NCBI GenBank assembly: GCA_902497185.1
Contig: CABVEG010000003.1
Coordinates: forward strand, 1 to 23,311
Direction: 5' to 3'
From: an uncultured Eubacteriales bacterium
GTDB taxonomy: Bacteria; Bacillota; Clostridia; Lachnospirales; CAG-274
Length of the DNA stretch: 23,311 bases
Shown here: positions 1 through 6,256 of the stretch, one piece after another
Position numbering within the stretch: the first letter of the stretch is position 1
Layout: each line of letters starts with the position of its first letter
Position numbers and translations under genes: made by a program
The notes under the pieces: generated by a model
The model's database searches: none
Told to the model about the DNA's origin: nothing
The model's input: the letters and a program-made list of their open reading frames with translations, nothing else

Positions 1-84
1 ATCTACACCGCTGGAGTTGTTAATTTTTATCAACCACACCAGTTGACAAAGAACCTCTTTAATTTATTAAATATCTATAAAAAA

Positions 85-315
85 TTACTCAGCTACATAA
101 GCTAAAAGTGCAACGTGTCTTGCTCTCTTAACAGCAGTAGTTAATAATCTCTGATGCTTAGCACAGTTACCTGTAATTCTTCTAGGTAAGATCTTACCTC
201 TTTCAGAAACATACTTTCTTAACTTTGCTACATCCTTGTAATCGATAGAAGTTGCCTTTTCTGCACAGAAAACACAAATCTTCTTCTTTCTTCTGCCACG
301 CTTCTTATTAATCAT
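85..315 (-). CDS. rpsR: 30S ribosomal protein S18
   Basis: Small-subunit ribosomal protein that pairs with S6 on the 30S platform. The 76-residue product has the normal length. It begins with a basic stretch (MINKKRGRRKKK) and carries the conserved S18 core (DYKDVAKLRKYVSERGKILPR). Cysteines C14 and C17, together with C51 and H54 (NCAKH), form the likely zinc site of the cysteine-containing ('C+') S18 type; the zinc role is inferred from the family. The start is supported by an AAGGAGG-type ribosome-binding site just upstream on the minus strand. It is the last gene of the rpsF-ssb-rpsR cluster, 44 bases after ssb. The 84 bases downstream hold no convincing terminator. Confidence 0.97.
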   Translation of the reverse strand: MINKKRGRRKKKICVFCAEKATSIDYKDVAKLRKYVSERGKILPRRITGNCAKHQRLLTTAVKRARHVALLAYVAE

Positions 316-359
316 TTTAAGAAATCCTCCTTACTTCAAAATTCAACAAAAATCAAAAA

Positions 360-806
360 TTAGAACGGTAAATCTTCGTCCTCAGCATCGCTGTCAATGC
401 TAAATCCGGCAGTTGGAGCAGGTGTGCTCTGAGCTGTAGGAGCAGGTGTAAAACCGTTGCCTGCGGCTTCTCTTTCAGCCTTAGATTCAACAAACTCAAA
501 ATCCTCAACTACTACATCAGTTGAATATCTCTTGTTGCCCTGTTGGTCAGTGTAATTACTAACCTGAAGTCTGCCCTGAACAGCAATTCTGTTGCCCTTG
601 CGGAAATACTGACCAATGCTTTCGCCACGTTTGCCAAAGCATACACAGTTAATAAAATCAGCAGTTGCCTCGCCTTCCTGTCTGTTTCTTGAGTAAGGTC
701 TGTCAACAGCTACCGCAAATCTGCAAACTGCCAAAGGTTCTGCTGCCTGAGTGTATCTAACCTCGGGATCTCTTGCCATCCTACCTAACAATATAACTCT
801 GTTCAT
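360..806 (-). CDS. ssb: Single-stranded DNA-binding protein
   Basis: Binds and protects single-stranded DNA in replication, recombination and repair. The 148-residue product has an N-terminal OB fold (about residues 1-105) opening with the typical MNRVILLGRMARDPEVRYT, with conserved blocks ADFINCVCFGKRGE and GNRIAVQGRLQVSNY. A low-complexity Ala/Pro/Thr linker follows. It ends in the acidic tip DEDLPF, the docking peptide for SSB-interacting proteins. A strong GGGAGG site lies 8 bases before the ATG. Its position between rpsF and rpsR, 18 bases after rpsF, is the classic bacterial arrangement. Confidence 0.97.
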   Translation of the reverse strand: MNRVILLGRMARDPEVRYTQAAEPLAVCRFAVAVDRPYSRNRQEGEATADFINCVCFGKRGESIGQYFRKGNRIAVQGRLQVSNYTDQQGNKRYSTDVVVEDFEFVESKAEREAAGNGFTPAPTAQSTPAPTAGFSIDSDAEDEDLPF

Positions 807-824
807 ATAGGTGACCTCCCTTGA

Positions 825-1115
825 TTAAGCCTCTTCCTGAGCAACAATTAAATAACGAAGAACCTTTTCATTAATTCTCATACGAGATTCAATTTCAGCA
901 GGAGCTGAAGTTTCTGCGCTGAAAGTAACAAATTCATAAATACCTTCGTTTACTTTCTGAATTTCGTAAGCAAGTCTTCTCTTACCCCAATCATCAATGC
1001 TTTCTACAGTGCCGCCAAATCTCTCAATAAGAGCCTTAACGCCTTCCTTTGCTGCATTTAATGCTTCTTCATCTAAAGATGGGGAGTAAACTACACAAAG
1101 TTCATACTTTTTCAT
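825..1115 (-). CDS. rpsF: 30S ribosomal protein S6
   Basis: Small-subunit ribosomal protein, partner of S18. I place the start at the ATG at 1115, giving 96 residues (MKKYELCVVYSP... to ...VAQEEA). This matches the family length, and a GGAGG sits 11 bases upstream. The frame stays open a further 44 codons upstream, but that part has no S6 homology and runs through the promoter. Typical S6 blocks are visible: WGKRRLAYEI near residue 43 and INEKVLRYLIV near the C-terminus. It is the first gene of the rpsF-ssb-rpsR operon, with a clear promoter upstream. Confidence 0.97.
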   Translation of the reverse strand: MKKYELCVVYSPSLDEEALNAAKEGVKALIERFGGTVESIDDWGKRRLAYEIQKVNEGIYEFVTFSAETSAPAEIESRMRINEKVLRYLIVAQEEA

Positions 1116-1145
1116 CTTTCTTTGCACCTCCTTTTGGTCTTTGGC

Positions 1146-1187
1146 CCTTGCCATATTGCAAGAGCAAGGATGGTATGTTTCATACCA
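1146..1187 (-). promoter_or_regulatory. rpsF leader hairpins, possible S6:S18 autoregulatory site
   Basis: Between the promoter and the rpsF start, the leader can form two hairpins. One is a 7-bp stem TGGTATG/CATACCA with a 3-base loop (1171-1187). The other is a 6-bp stem CCTTGC/GCAAGG (1146-1169). Many bacteria autoregulate this operon by S6:S18 binding to a structured leader, so the position fits. I could not match the conserved CCG-bulge motif by eye, so the role is inference. Confidence 0.35.
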
Positions 1188-1197
1188 CACAAATGTC

Positions 1198-1226
1198 ATT
1201 TTACCACATAATACAATACAAGTCAA
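1198..1226 (-). promoter_or_regulatory. Promoter of rpsF-ssb-rpsR
   Basis: Read on the minus strand: TTGACT (-35, 1226-1221), a 17-base spacer, and TAAAAT (-10, 1203-1198). It lies about 83 bases before the rpsF ATG and is a near-consensus housekeeping sigma promoter. Transcription would start near 1191, giving a leader of roughly 75 bases. Confidence 0.75.
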
Positions 1227-1258
1227 GGATTTTTTTAATAAGTTCAATGTATTTATTG

Positions 1259-2197
1259 TTATTTATTTACAATTTCCCTCTCAATAAGTCTGTCCAAAAA
1301 CTCTCCAAAACCAATGCCATAATCCTGACAAGCCTTGGGAATAAGACTGTTTTCGGTAAGACCGGGCAGGGTATTTACTTCAATAACATAAATTTGTTCT
1401 TCCATAACTATCATATCAACACAGGCATAGCCTCTGCACTTTAAAAGGCTGAATGTCTTTTTGGCAATAGACTTAACCATATCCTGCATAAAGCGGGGCA
1501 TACTGCTTAAAGCTGATGAAATACCCCTTTCATATTTATCAGCATAATCAAATATCTGTCCCTTTTTATTAACCTCAAGCACAGCCATAATTTCAGGCTC
1601 ATTATTTTCCTCGAATACACAGCAGGTAATTTCTCTACCCTTAATAAATTTTTCTGCAATAACATCATCGTCATATTTTTCCACAATGTTATTAACTGAT
1701 TTGTCCAGCTCTGCAAGGTCATTTACAATTTCAATACCTATACTGGAACCGCCTCTGTTAGGCTTTACAATAAGAGGGAAACCGATTTGTCTTATATCAT
1801 CAACAAAGAGTGCTATACTTTCACCTCTTTTTATATAAATATCTGCTGCCGTTTGAATATGATTTGCGGAAAGCACGGTTTTTGCTTCTTTTTTATCCAT
1901 ACATAGGGCACTTGAAAGTACTTTACTTCCAATATAAGGAATACCCATACAGTGGAGCAGTCCCTGCATAGAGCCGTTTTCTCCAAGACCGCCGTGAAGT
2001 GCGCTTACTACCACGTCAGGTTTGTCATTAATCAGGTCATTAAGCCAATTACTATCATTATTATTTGGCAGTGAATATATATGTATGTCATATTTATCAT
2101 TATTCAGATTATTGAGCAAATTTTCACAGGATTTAAGAGAAACATCTCTTTCAATGGAACTGCCTCCCGCAAGTATGCCTAATTTAATTTTACTCAT
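1259..2197 (-). CDS. ddl: D-alanine--D-alanine ligase
   Basis: ATP-dependent cytoplasmic enzyme that joins two D-alanines for the peptidoglycan precursor. The 312 residues fit the family. N-terminal GGSSIERDVSLKS holds the catalytic Glu and Ser region. ALHGGLGENGSMQGLL is the usual glycine-rich segment, and KPNRGGSSIGIEIV is the ATP-grasp loop. The C-terminal EVNTLPGLTENSLIPKA carries the metal and D-Ala contacts. A GGAGG lies 7 bases before the ATG. It is the last gene of the minus-strand run starting at polA and begins 22 bases after the GalT-like gene. I see nothing suggesting a vancomycin-type D-Ala-D-Lac variant, though the specificity residues were not checked by alignment. Confidence 0.95.
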   Translation of the reverse strand: MSKIKLGILAGGSSIERDVSLKSCENLLNNLNNDKYDIHIYSLPNNNDSNWLNDLINDKPDVVVSALHGGLGENGSMQGLLHCMGIPYIGSKVLSSALCMDKKEAKTVLSANHIQTAADIYIKRGESIALFVDDIRQIGFPLIVKPNRGGSSIGIEIVNDLAELDKSVNNIVEKYDDDVIAEKFIKGREITCCVFEENNEPEIMAVLEVNKKGQIFDYADKYERGISSALSSMPRFMQDMVKSIAKKTFSLLKCRGYACVDMIVMEEQIYVIEVNTLPGLTENSLIPKACQDYGIGFGEFLDRLIEREIVNK

Positions 2198-2219
2198 TAT
2201 AAAGCCTCCAAACTACTCC

Positions 2220-3155
2220 TTAATCAATTTTTGTATTTCTCAACTCTTCAGCACCAATCTCAGGTAAAACGGAATTAATATAGCAGCCTGTGCTGAACTC
2301 AAATCCTGCCATATGTCCTATTCTTGGTATAATTTGAGTATAAAAGTGAAAATATTCATTGCAATTTCCAACCTTTGGCGCTGAATAAAGACAGATATTA
2401 TAGGAAATATCAGGACGTAAAGCAAGCAGTCTTTTTATTGACTTTTTCAAAATAATGCCAAAGTCCATTAATTCCTTATCACTAAAATTTCTTATGGTTG
2501 AAATATGCCTTTTAGGCAGAATATCCATACCATAGGGGAATTTGCCGTCAGCAGGCAAATAAGATATAAAGCTGTCATTTTCCTCAACTATTCTTGTTCC
2601 AAAGTCAATACCGCAGAAATAGCACTTCCCATTTTCAGCATAATATCCTTTTAATACATTTAAAAGATGCTCCATTTTAATAGGTACTACAGGCAGTGAT
2701 GCAATTTGCCAGTGAGAATGGGACTGACTTGCTCCGGCATCAATACCCTGATTTTTGAATATCTGCACATATTGACTGTCCTTATCGCCCTCAAGCTGAA
2801 TAAATCTTTCTTTAAGTACCTTCATAAGCTTAAAGATATGGTCATCACTGAAATCAGAAAGCCTTTCATCGTGTAGGGGTGTGTCTATTACAACATCGTG
2901 AACGCCGTAGGTTTCCTCATTTGTGTGAACAAAGGGATACTTGTTAGGCACAATTTTAACAAGTCCGTCATCGTAAACAGGCTCAGGGGTCATATGACTG
3001 TTTTGAGGACAAAAAGGACAATACTCCTTTGGAGTAAGTCTTACATTATTTACTTTTTTAAAAGAATGGGGTCTTTTTGCCCTGTCAGTTGCATAAAACA
3101 CATATTCACCTGTCAGAAAACATCTTTTTACCATAGTTTTGTTATTGTCGCACAT
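2220..3155 (-). CDS. galT: GalT-like nucleotidyltransferase (HIT superfamily)
   Basis: Probably galactose-1-phosphate uridylyltransferase or a close relative; 311 residues. It has two HIT-like halves. The first holds CPFC (C46, C49), a likely zinc site, and the active-site motif HSHWQ at residues 146-150, matching the HPHGQ-type motif in which the second His is the nucleophile. The second half opens with CYFC (C178, C181) and contains a LPKRHIS segment. Ser and Trp at the variable motif positions are unusual for classical GalT. No galK, galE or other galactose gene is nearby; the gene sits between a lipoprotein gene and ddl. It could therefore be a related enzyme such as a DUF4931-type protein. 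AAGGTGG precedes the ATG and overlaps the end of the upstream gene. Confidence 0.7.
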   Translation of the reverse strand: MCDNNKTMVKRCFLTGEYVFYATDRAKRPHSFKKVNNVRLTPKEYCPFCPQNSHMTPEPVYDDGLVKIVPNKYPFVHTNEETYGVHDVVIDTPLHDERLSDFSDDHIFKLMKVLKERFIQLEGDKDSQYVQIFKNQGIDAGASQSHSHWQIASLPVVPIKMEHLLNVLKGYYAENGKCYFCGIDFGTRIVEENDSFISYLPADGKFPYGMDILPKRHISTIRNFSDKELMDFGIILKKSIKRLLALRPDISYNICLYSAPKVGNCNEYFHFYTQIIPRIGHMAGFEFSTGCYINSVLPEIGAEELRNTKID

Positions 3156-3164
3156 TTTTCCACC

Positions 3165-4709
3165 TTATCCTATATACCACTTGTTAATGTTACCGTAAAT
3201 GTTGTTAATAGCAGGTGACTTTTCACCCTGTATTCTGCCTGTAGTTACAAGAATATCAGATTTAAAGCCTATTCCTATAACGGGGAGCTGTGTACTTATA
3301 TATTTGTTAAGCTCATTTAATGCTGCCTTGTAGCCTTCTTCACTAATGGCAGAGGTACAGTCGCCTATAAGTTTATCCATATTTACATCAGCATACTTTC
3401 CGTAATTTATAGCACCGCTACTGCCTGCAAGAGCAACAAGGTCCATATTTTCCTTAAGCCTTACTCCGCCCAAATACATTGTAAAGCTACCCTCTTCAAG
3501 ACGTTTTATATATTCCTCATAGCTTACTGCCTCAACTCCCGTATTCATTCCTATGGAATTAAATACATCGCTCATCATTTTGGCACTTTCAACTCTTGAA
3601 GGATTTTCACTGTTTACAAGTATATTAAATGTAAATGAAGAAAATCCCCTGCCTCCTGTAGAAAAGAGAGTATTTGCAAGATTTGTGTCAAATTCATAGC
3701 TGTTTTCTCCCACCTTGGATGTATAGGCATTTGCAGGATTAATGGGAGTAACGGACTCCGTCATTTTTTTAATATAAATATCATTAATAATATCCTCACG
3801 AGGTATTAGATGGGCAAAGCCCTGTCTTATGCTTACATTTGAAAACATTTCATTTTGCAAATTAAAGCCTACAAACTCAAATTGATTTGTAGGAAATTCT
3901 GATGCCGTGTCACTAAGCTCTGTTGAAAGAGCGCCTAAGCTGTTTATATCAAGAACCATTGCATCAATAACTCCTGCCTCAAGAGCCTGAATTTCGGTTT
4001 TGGTATCAGGCATAATTTTTACGTTAATATTAGATATATAAGGTCTGCCCTCTAAGCCTGTTTCAGATGCAGCTAGGTTCATTTCTTTAACAAGTGTGTA
4101 ATCAGTAAATTTATATGAACCGTTGCCTATAGGCTTCATATCATCGGCAGAATTACTGCTGTAGTAATGCTTTGGAATTATGGGGAAGCAAAGGCTGTAG
4201 CCTACGGAACCAAGACCCTTTGAGTAACTTATTTTAACGGTCAGGTCATCGATTTTTGAATATGATGTAATGTTATCTGCACAGCTTTTGTATATTGTGT
4301 CAAGCTCTGCTTTTTCAAGCTGTTTTAATGTATAAATAACATCATCGGAACAGACGCTGTTTCCGTCTTCCCACTTTACCCCTGATTTGAGTTTAAGTGT
4401 AAGACTGTTTCCGCTTATTGTGTAGCTTTCAGCAAGATTAGGTACTGCCTGCATATTTTCATCCAGAACAAACAAGGGCTCGAAAATAAGCCTTAAAACC
4501 CTGTCAACAGTATTATCTCTGTTATAAATAGGATTTAATGTTTCAGGCTTGTGCATTGCAAGAGTCATTATGCCTCCTACAGCAGCCTGTTTTGCAGCAG
4601 TTTCCGTATTGTTTTGTATGTTATTGTTTTTTTCTGTTGTTTCATTGCTGCCGCAGCCTCCAAGCATAAGGCAGCATATAAGCATTAAGCTAATTGCTCG
4701 CAATTTCAT
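3165..4709 (-). CDS. ABC transporter substrate-binding lipoprotein, family 5 (peptide type)
   Basis: Extracytoplasmic solute-binding protein of the oligopeptide/dipeptide/nickel class (SBP_bac_5). The 514-residue product starts with a lipoprotein signal, MKLRAISLMLICCLMLGGC, with the lipobox cysteine at C19. A Ser/Asn/Thr-rich tether follows, then the family's opening TLAMHKPETLNPIYNRD and LAESYTIS, and later SNVSIRQGFAHLI and a GGVRLKENMDL segment. The ligand cannot be predicted. No permease or ATPase gene of an Opp/Dpp system is present, so it is an orphan here and may serve a transporter elsewhere. The start overlaps the end of the upstream transglycosylase gene by 20 bases, with AAGGA 8-9 bases ahead, which suggests translational coupling. 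That places a sensor-like or scavenging protein in a wall-remodelling neighbourhood. Confidence 0.85.
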   Translation of the reverse strand: MKLRAISLMLICCLMLGGCGSNETTEKNNNIQNNTETAAKQAAVGGIMTLAMHKPETLNPIYNRDNTVDRVLRLIFEPLFVLDENMQAVPNLAESYTISGNSLTLKLKSGVKWEDGNSVCSDDVIYTLKQLEKAELDTIYKSCADNITSYSKIDDLTVKISYSKGLGSVGYSLCFPIIPKHYYSSNSADDMKPIGNGSYKFTDYTLVKEMNLAASETGLEGRPYISNINVKIMPDTKTEIQALEAGVIDAMVLDINSLGALSTELSDTASEFPTNQFEFVGFNLQNEMFSNVSIRQGFAHLIPREDIINDIYIKKMTESVTPINPANAYTSKVGENSYEFDTNLANTLFSTGGRGFSSFTFNILVNSENPSRVESAKMMSDVFNSIGMNTGVEAVSYEEYIKRLEEGSFTMYLGGVRLKENMDLVALAGSSGAINYGKYADVNMDKLIGDCTSAISEEGYKAALNELNKYISTQLPVIGIGFKSDILVTTGRIQGEKSPAINNIYGNINKWYIG

Positions 4710-5265
4710 ATAAATCAGTCCTTAAAATAATCCTATAAATTTTTTCATATGCTATAACCTTTTTAACATAAGCTGCAGTTTCTCCATAAGGTATATAGTC
4801 CAAATACTCTCCGTCAGAGCTGTAATCAGTATTACCAAGCCATTTTTTTACATTGCCTATGCCTGCATTGTAAGCAGCAGCCATAAGCTCATAATTTCCA
4901 TTAAGCTGCTTTGATAGATAGTTTAAAACCCAACAGCCGATTTCAATATTGACATCAGGGTCCTCAATATTGTCATAGCTGAAGTTTTCAATGTCCATAT
5001 TCTGCACTGCCCAGTCCACTGTGTCGGGCATAAGCTGCATAAGCCCTCTTGCTCCCTTGTGGGATTCTGCATCAGTTTGAAAACGGCTTTCAGTATTTAT
5101 AATGGCGCATACAAGCCCCGGCTCTAAGTCATATTTCTCACTGTACTTCAGTATTTGGTCGGCATATTTAATGGGAAAAAGTATACATAGTCCGCAATAG
5201 GCTATAAAAAGCAATATTATAAGCCAAAGTACTGATGTAAGTAAAAATTTCAGCTTTTTAAACAT
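4690..5265 (-). CDS. Membrane-anchored lytic transglycosylase (SLT domain)
   Basis: Cleaves the glycan strands of peptidoglycan without hydrolysis, acting outside the membrane. The 191-residue product has one N-terminal membrane segment (about residues 8-30) and then a compact Slt70-type domain. The catalytic Glu is E59 in NTESRF, followed by HKGARGLMQLMPDT and the AAYNAGIGNVKKWL motif near residues 127-140. The ATG directly follows the coaE stop codon, with GAGGGG inside the end of coaE. Its 3' end overlaps the solute-binding gene. polA-coaE-transglycosylase is a familiar order in Clostridia. Confidence 0.92.
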   Translation of the reverse strand: MFKKLKFLLTSVLWLIILLFIAYCGLCILFPIKYADQILKYSEKYDLEPGLVCAIINTESRFQTDAESHKGARGLMQLMPDTVDWAVQNMDIENFSYDNIEDPDVNIEIGCWVLNYLSKQLNGNYELMAAAYNAGIGNVKKWLGNTDYSSDGEYLDYIPYGETAAYVKKVIAYEKIYRIILRTDLYEIASN

Positions 5266-5859
5266 TTATAATAGCCCCTCTTCATTCATAATTTCAAGTA
5301 TATACTCTCTAAGCTCCTCTAATGTTCCGTTGTTTTCAATAACTAAATTTGCAGAGTTACTAAAGTTTAAGGAATTTTGTTGGTTTTTCATTCGGGCTAG
5401 GGCTTCTGTATTACTTATACCATCTCTTTTCATAATTCTGCCCATTCTTTTTTCGTAGGCAAAGGCATATATGATCCATACCCTGTCACAAAGGTCATTA
5501 AGCCCTGTTTCAAAAAGGAGAGGAGCATCAATAACAACGCATTTTTTGTCCTCGTTTTTATATATTTCATCTTTAACGCTTTCTATAATATATGGATGGG
5601 TAATGCTGTTTAAAAGTTCCAGCTTTTCCGGAGAGTTGAAAACAATATTTCCTAAAGCCTTTCTGTTTATTTCGGCATCCTCATTTAGTATATCTGGTCC
5701 AAAATTTTCCACAATATCAAAATAGGCATAGCTTCCTGGCTCCATATTTTCGTGAGCAATTTTATCACAGTTAATTATTACTGCTCCATATTCCTCCATT
5801 ATTTTGGCAATAGTGCTTTTGCCGCTGCCTGTTTCTCCTGTAAGTCCTATAATTTTCAT
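5266..5859 (-). CDS. coaE: Dephospho-CoA kinase
   Basis: Catalyses the last step of coenzyme A synthesis, phosphorylating the 3'-OH of dephospho-CoA with ATP. The 197 residues are the normal length. A P-loop GETGSGKS spans residues 8-15, D32 and the nearby NCDKIAHE segment fit the substrate site, and VVIDAPLLFETGL is the conserved central motif. The gene starts one base after the upstream membrane-protein gene and abuts the transglycosylase start, so it is certainly inside an operon. Nothing is unusual. Confidence 0.96.
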   Translation of the reverse strand: MKIIGLTGETGSGKSTIAKIMEEYGAVIINCDKIAHENMEPGSYAYFDIVENFGPDILNEDAEINRKALGNIVFNSPEKLELLNSITHPYIIESVKDEIYKNEDKKCVVIDAPLLFETGLNDLCDRVWIIYAFAYEKRMGRIMKRDGISNTEALARMKNQQNSLNFSNSANLVIENNGTLEELREYILEIMNEEGLL

Positions 5860-5860
5860 T

Positions 5861-6247
5861 TTATTTTTCCTTTGTCATAGTATATTCAAGATATGCTGCC
5901 ACAAGCATAAGTACAAAGCTTGCAATACACATAGTTCTGATGTTGGTAAAGTAAGGTGAGATCAGTGTAAATGCAAGAAATGCAATCCAAGCCATAATAC
6001 ATATCAAATAGCCTATAAGCCATGGCTTTTCCTCTTTGTATTCTCTGTCACTTGAAATATAAAATTTGATAAAACAGGGTATACCTATTGCAAACATTGA
6101 ATTTCGTATAGGCATAAATTCACCGTTTGTAATGCCTTCTCCCGTGGTATCTAGACGAAACACAAGAAAAACCATAATTGCTGTTGATATGAAAACTATA
6201 ATACTTGCAATGTAGGATAATATTCTTTTGTAGTTCACTTTTTTCAC
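5861..6247 (-). CDS. Small four-helix membrane protein, unknown function
   Basis: The 128-residue product is not recognised. A short basic N-terminus (MKKVNYKR) precedes about four hydrophobic segments near residues 10-31, 48-64, 76-97 and 102-122. The second loop contains charged SSDREYKEEKPW. The topology suggests an integral inner-membrane protein with both ends cytoplasmic. The ATG lies 9 bases after the polA stop, with a GAGGTG site in the gap, and the stop is one base before coaE, so it is co-transcribed with both. No catalytic motif is visible, and the position alone does not assign a role. Confidence 0.75.
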   Translation of the reverse strand: MKKVNYKRILSYIASIIVFISTAIMVFLVFRLDTTGEGITNGEFMPIRNSMFAIGIPCFIKFYISSDREYKEEKPWLIGYLICIMAWIAFLAFTLISPYFTNIRTMCIASFVLMLVAAYLEYTMTKEK

Positions 6248-6256
6248 CTCTATTGT

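Noticed and set aside
1..84. Possible terminator after rpsR
   Set aside because: Only a broken stem (CTGG/CCAG with GTTG/CAAC) and no T-run on the minus strand; not strong enough to list.
1049..1444. 131-codon plus-strand open frame across the rpsF start and ddl end
   Set aside because: It is antisense to two certain genes and spans the rpsF promoter, has no ribosome site and no recognisable protein features.
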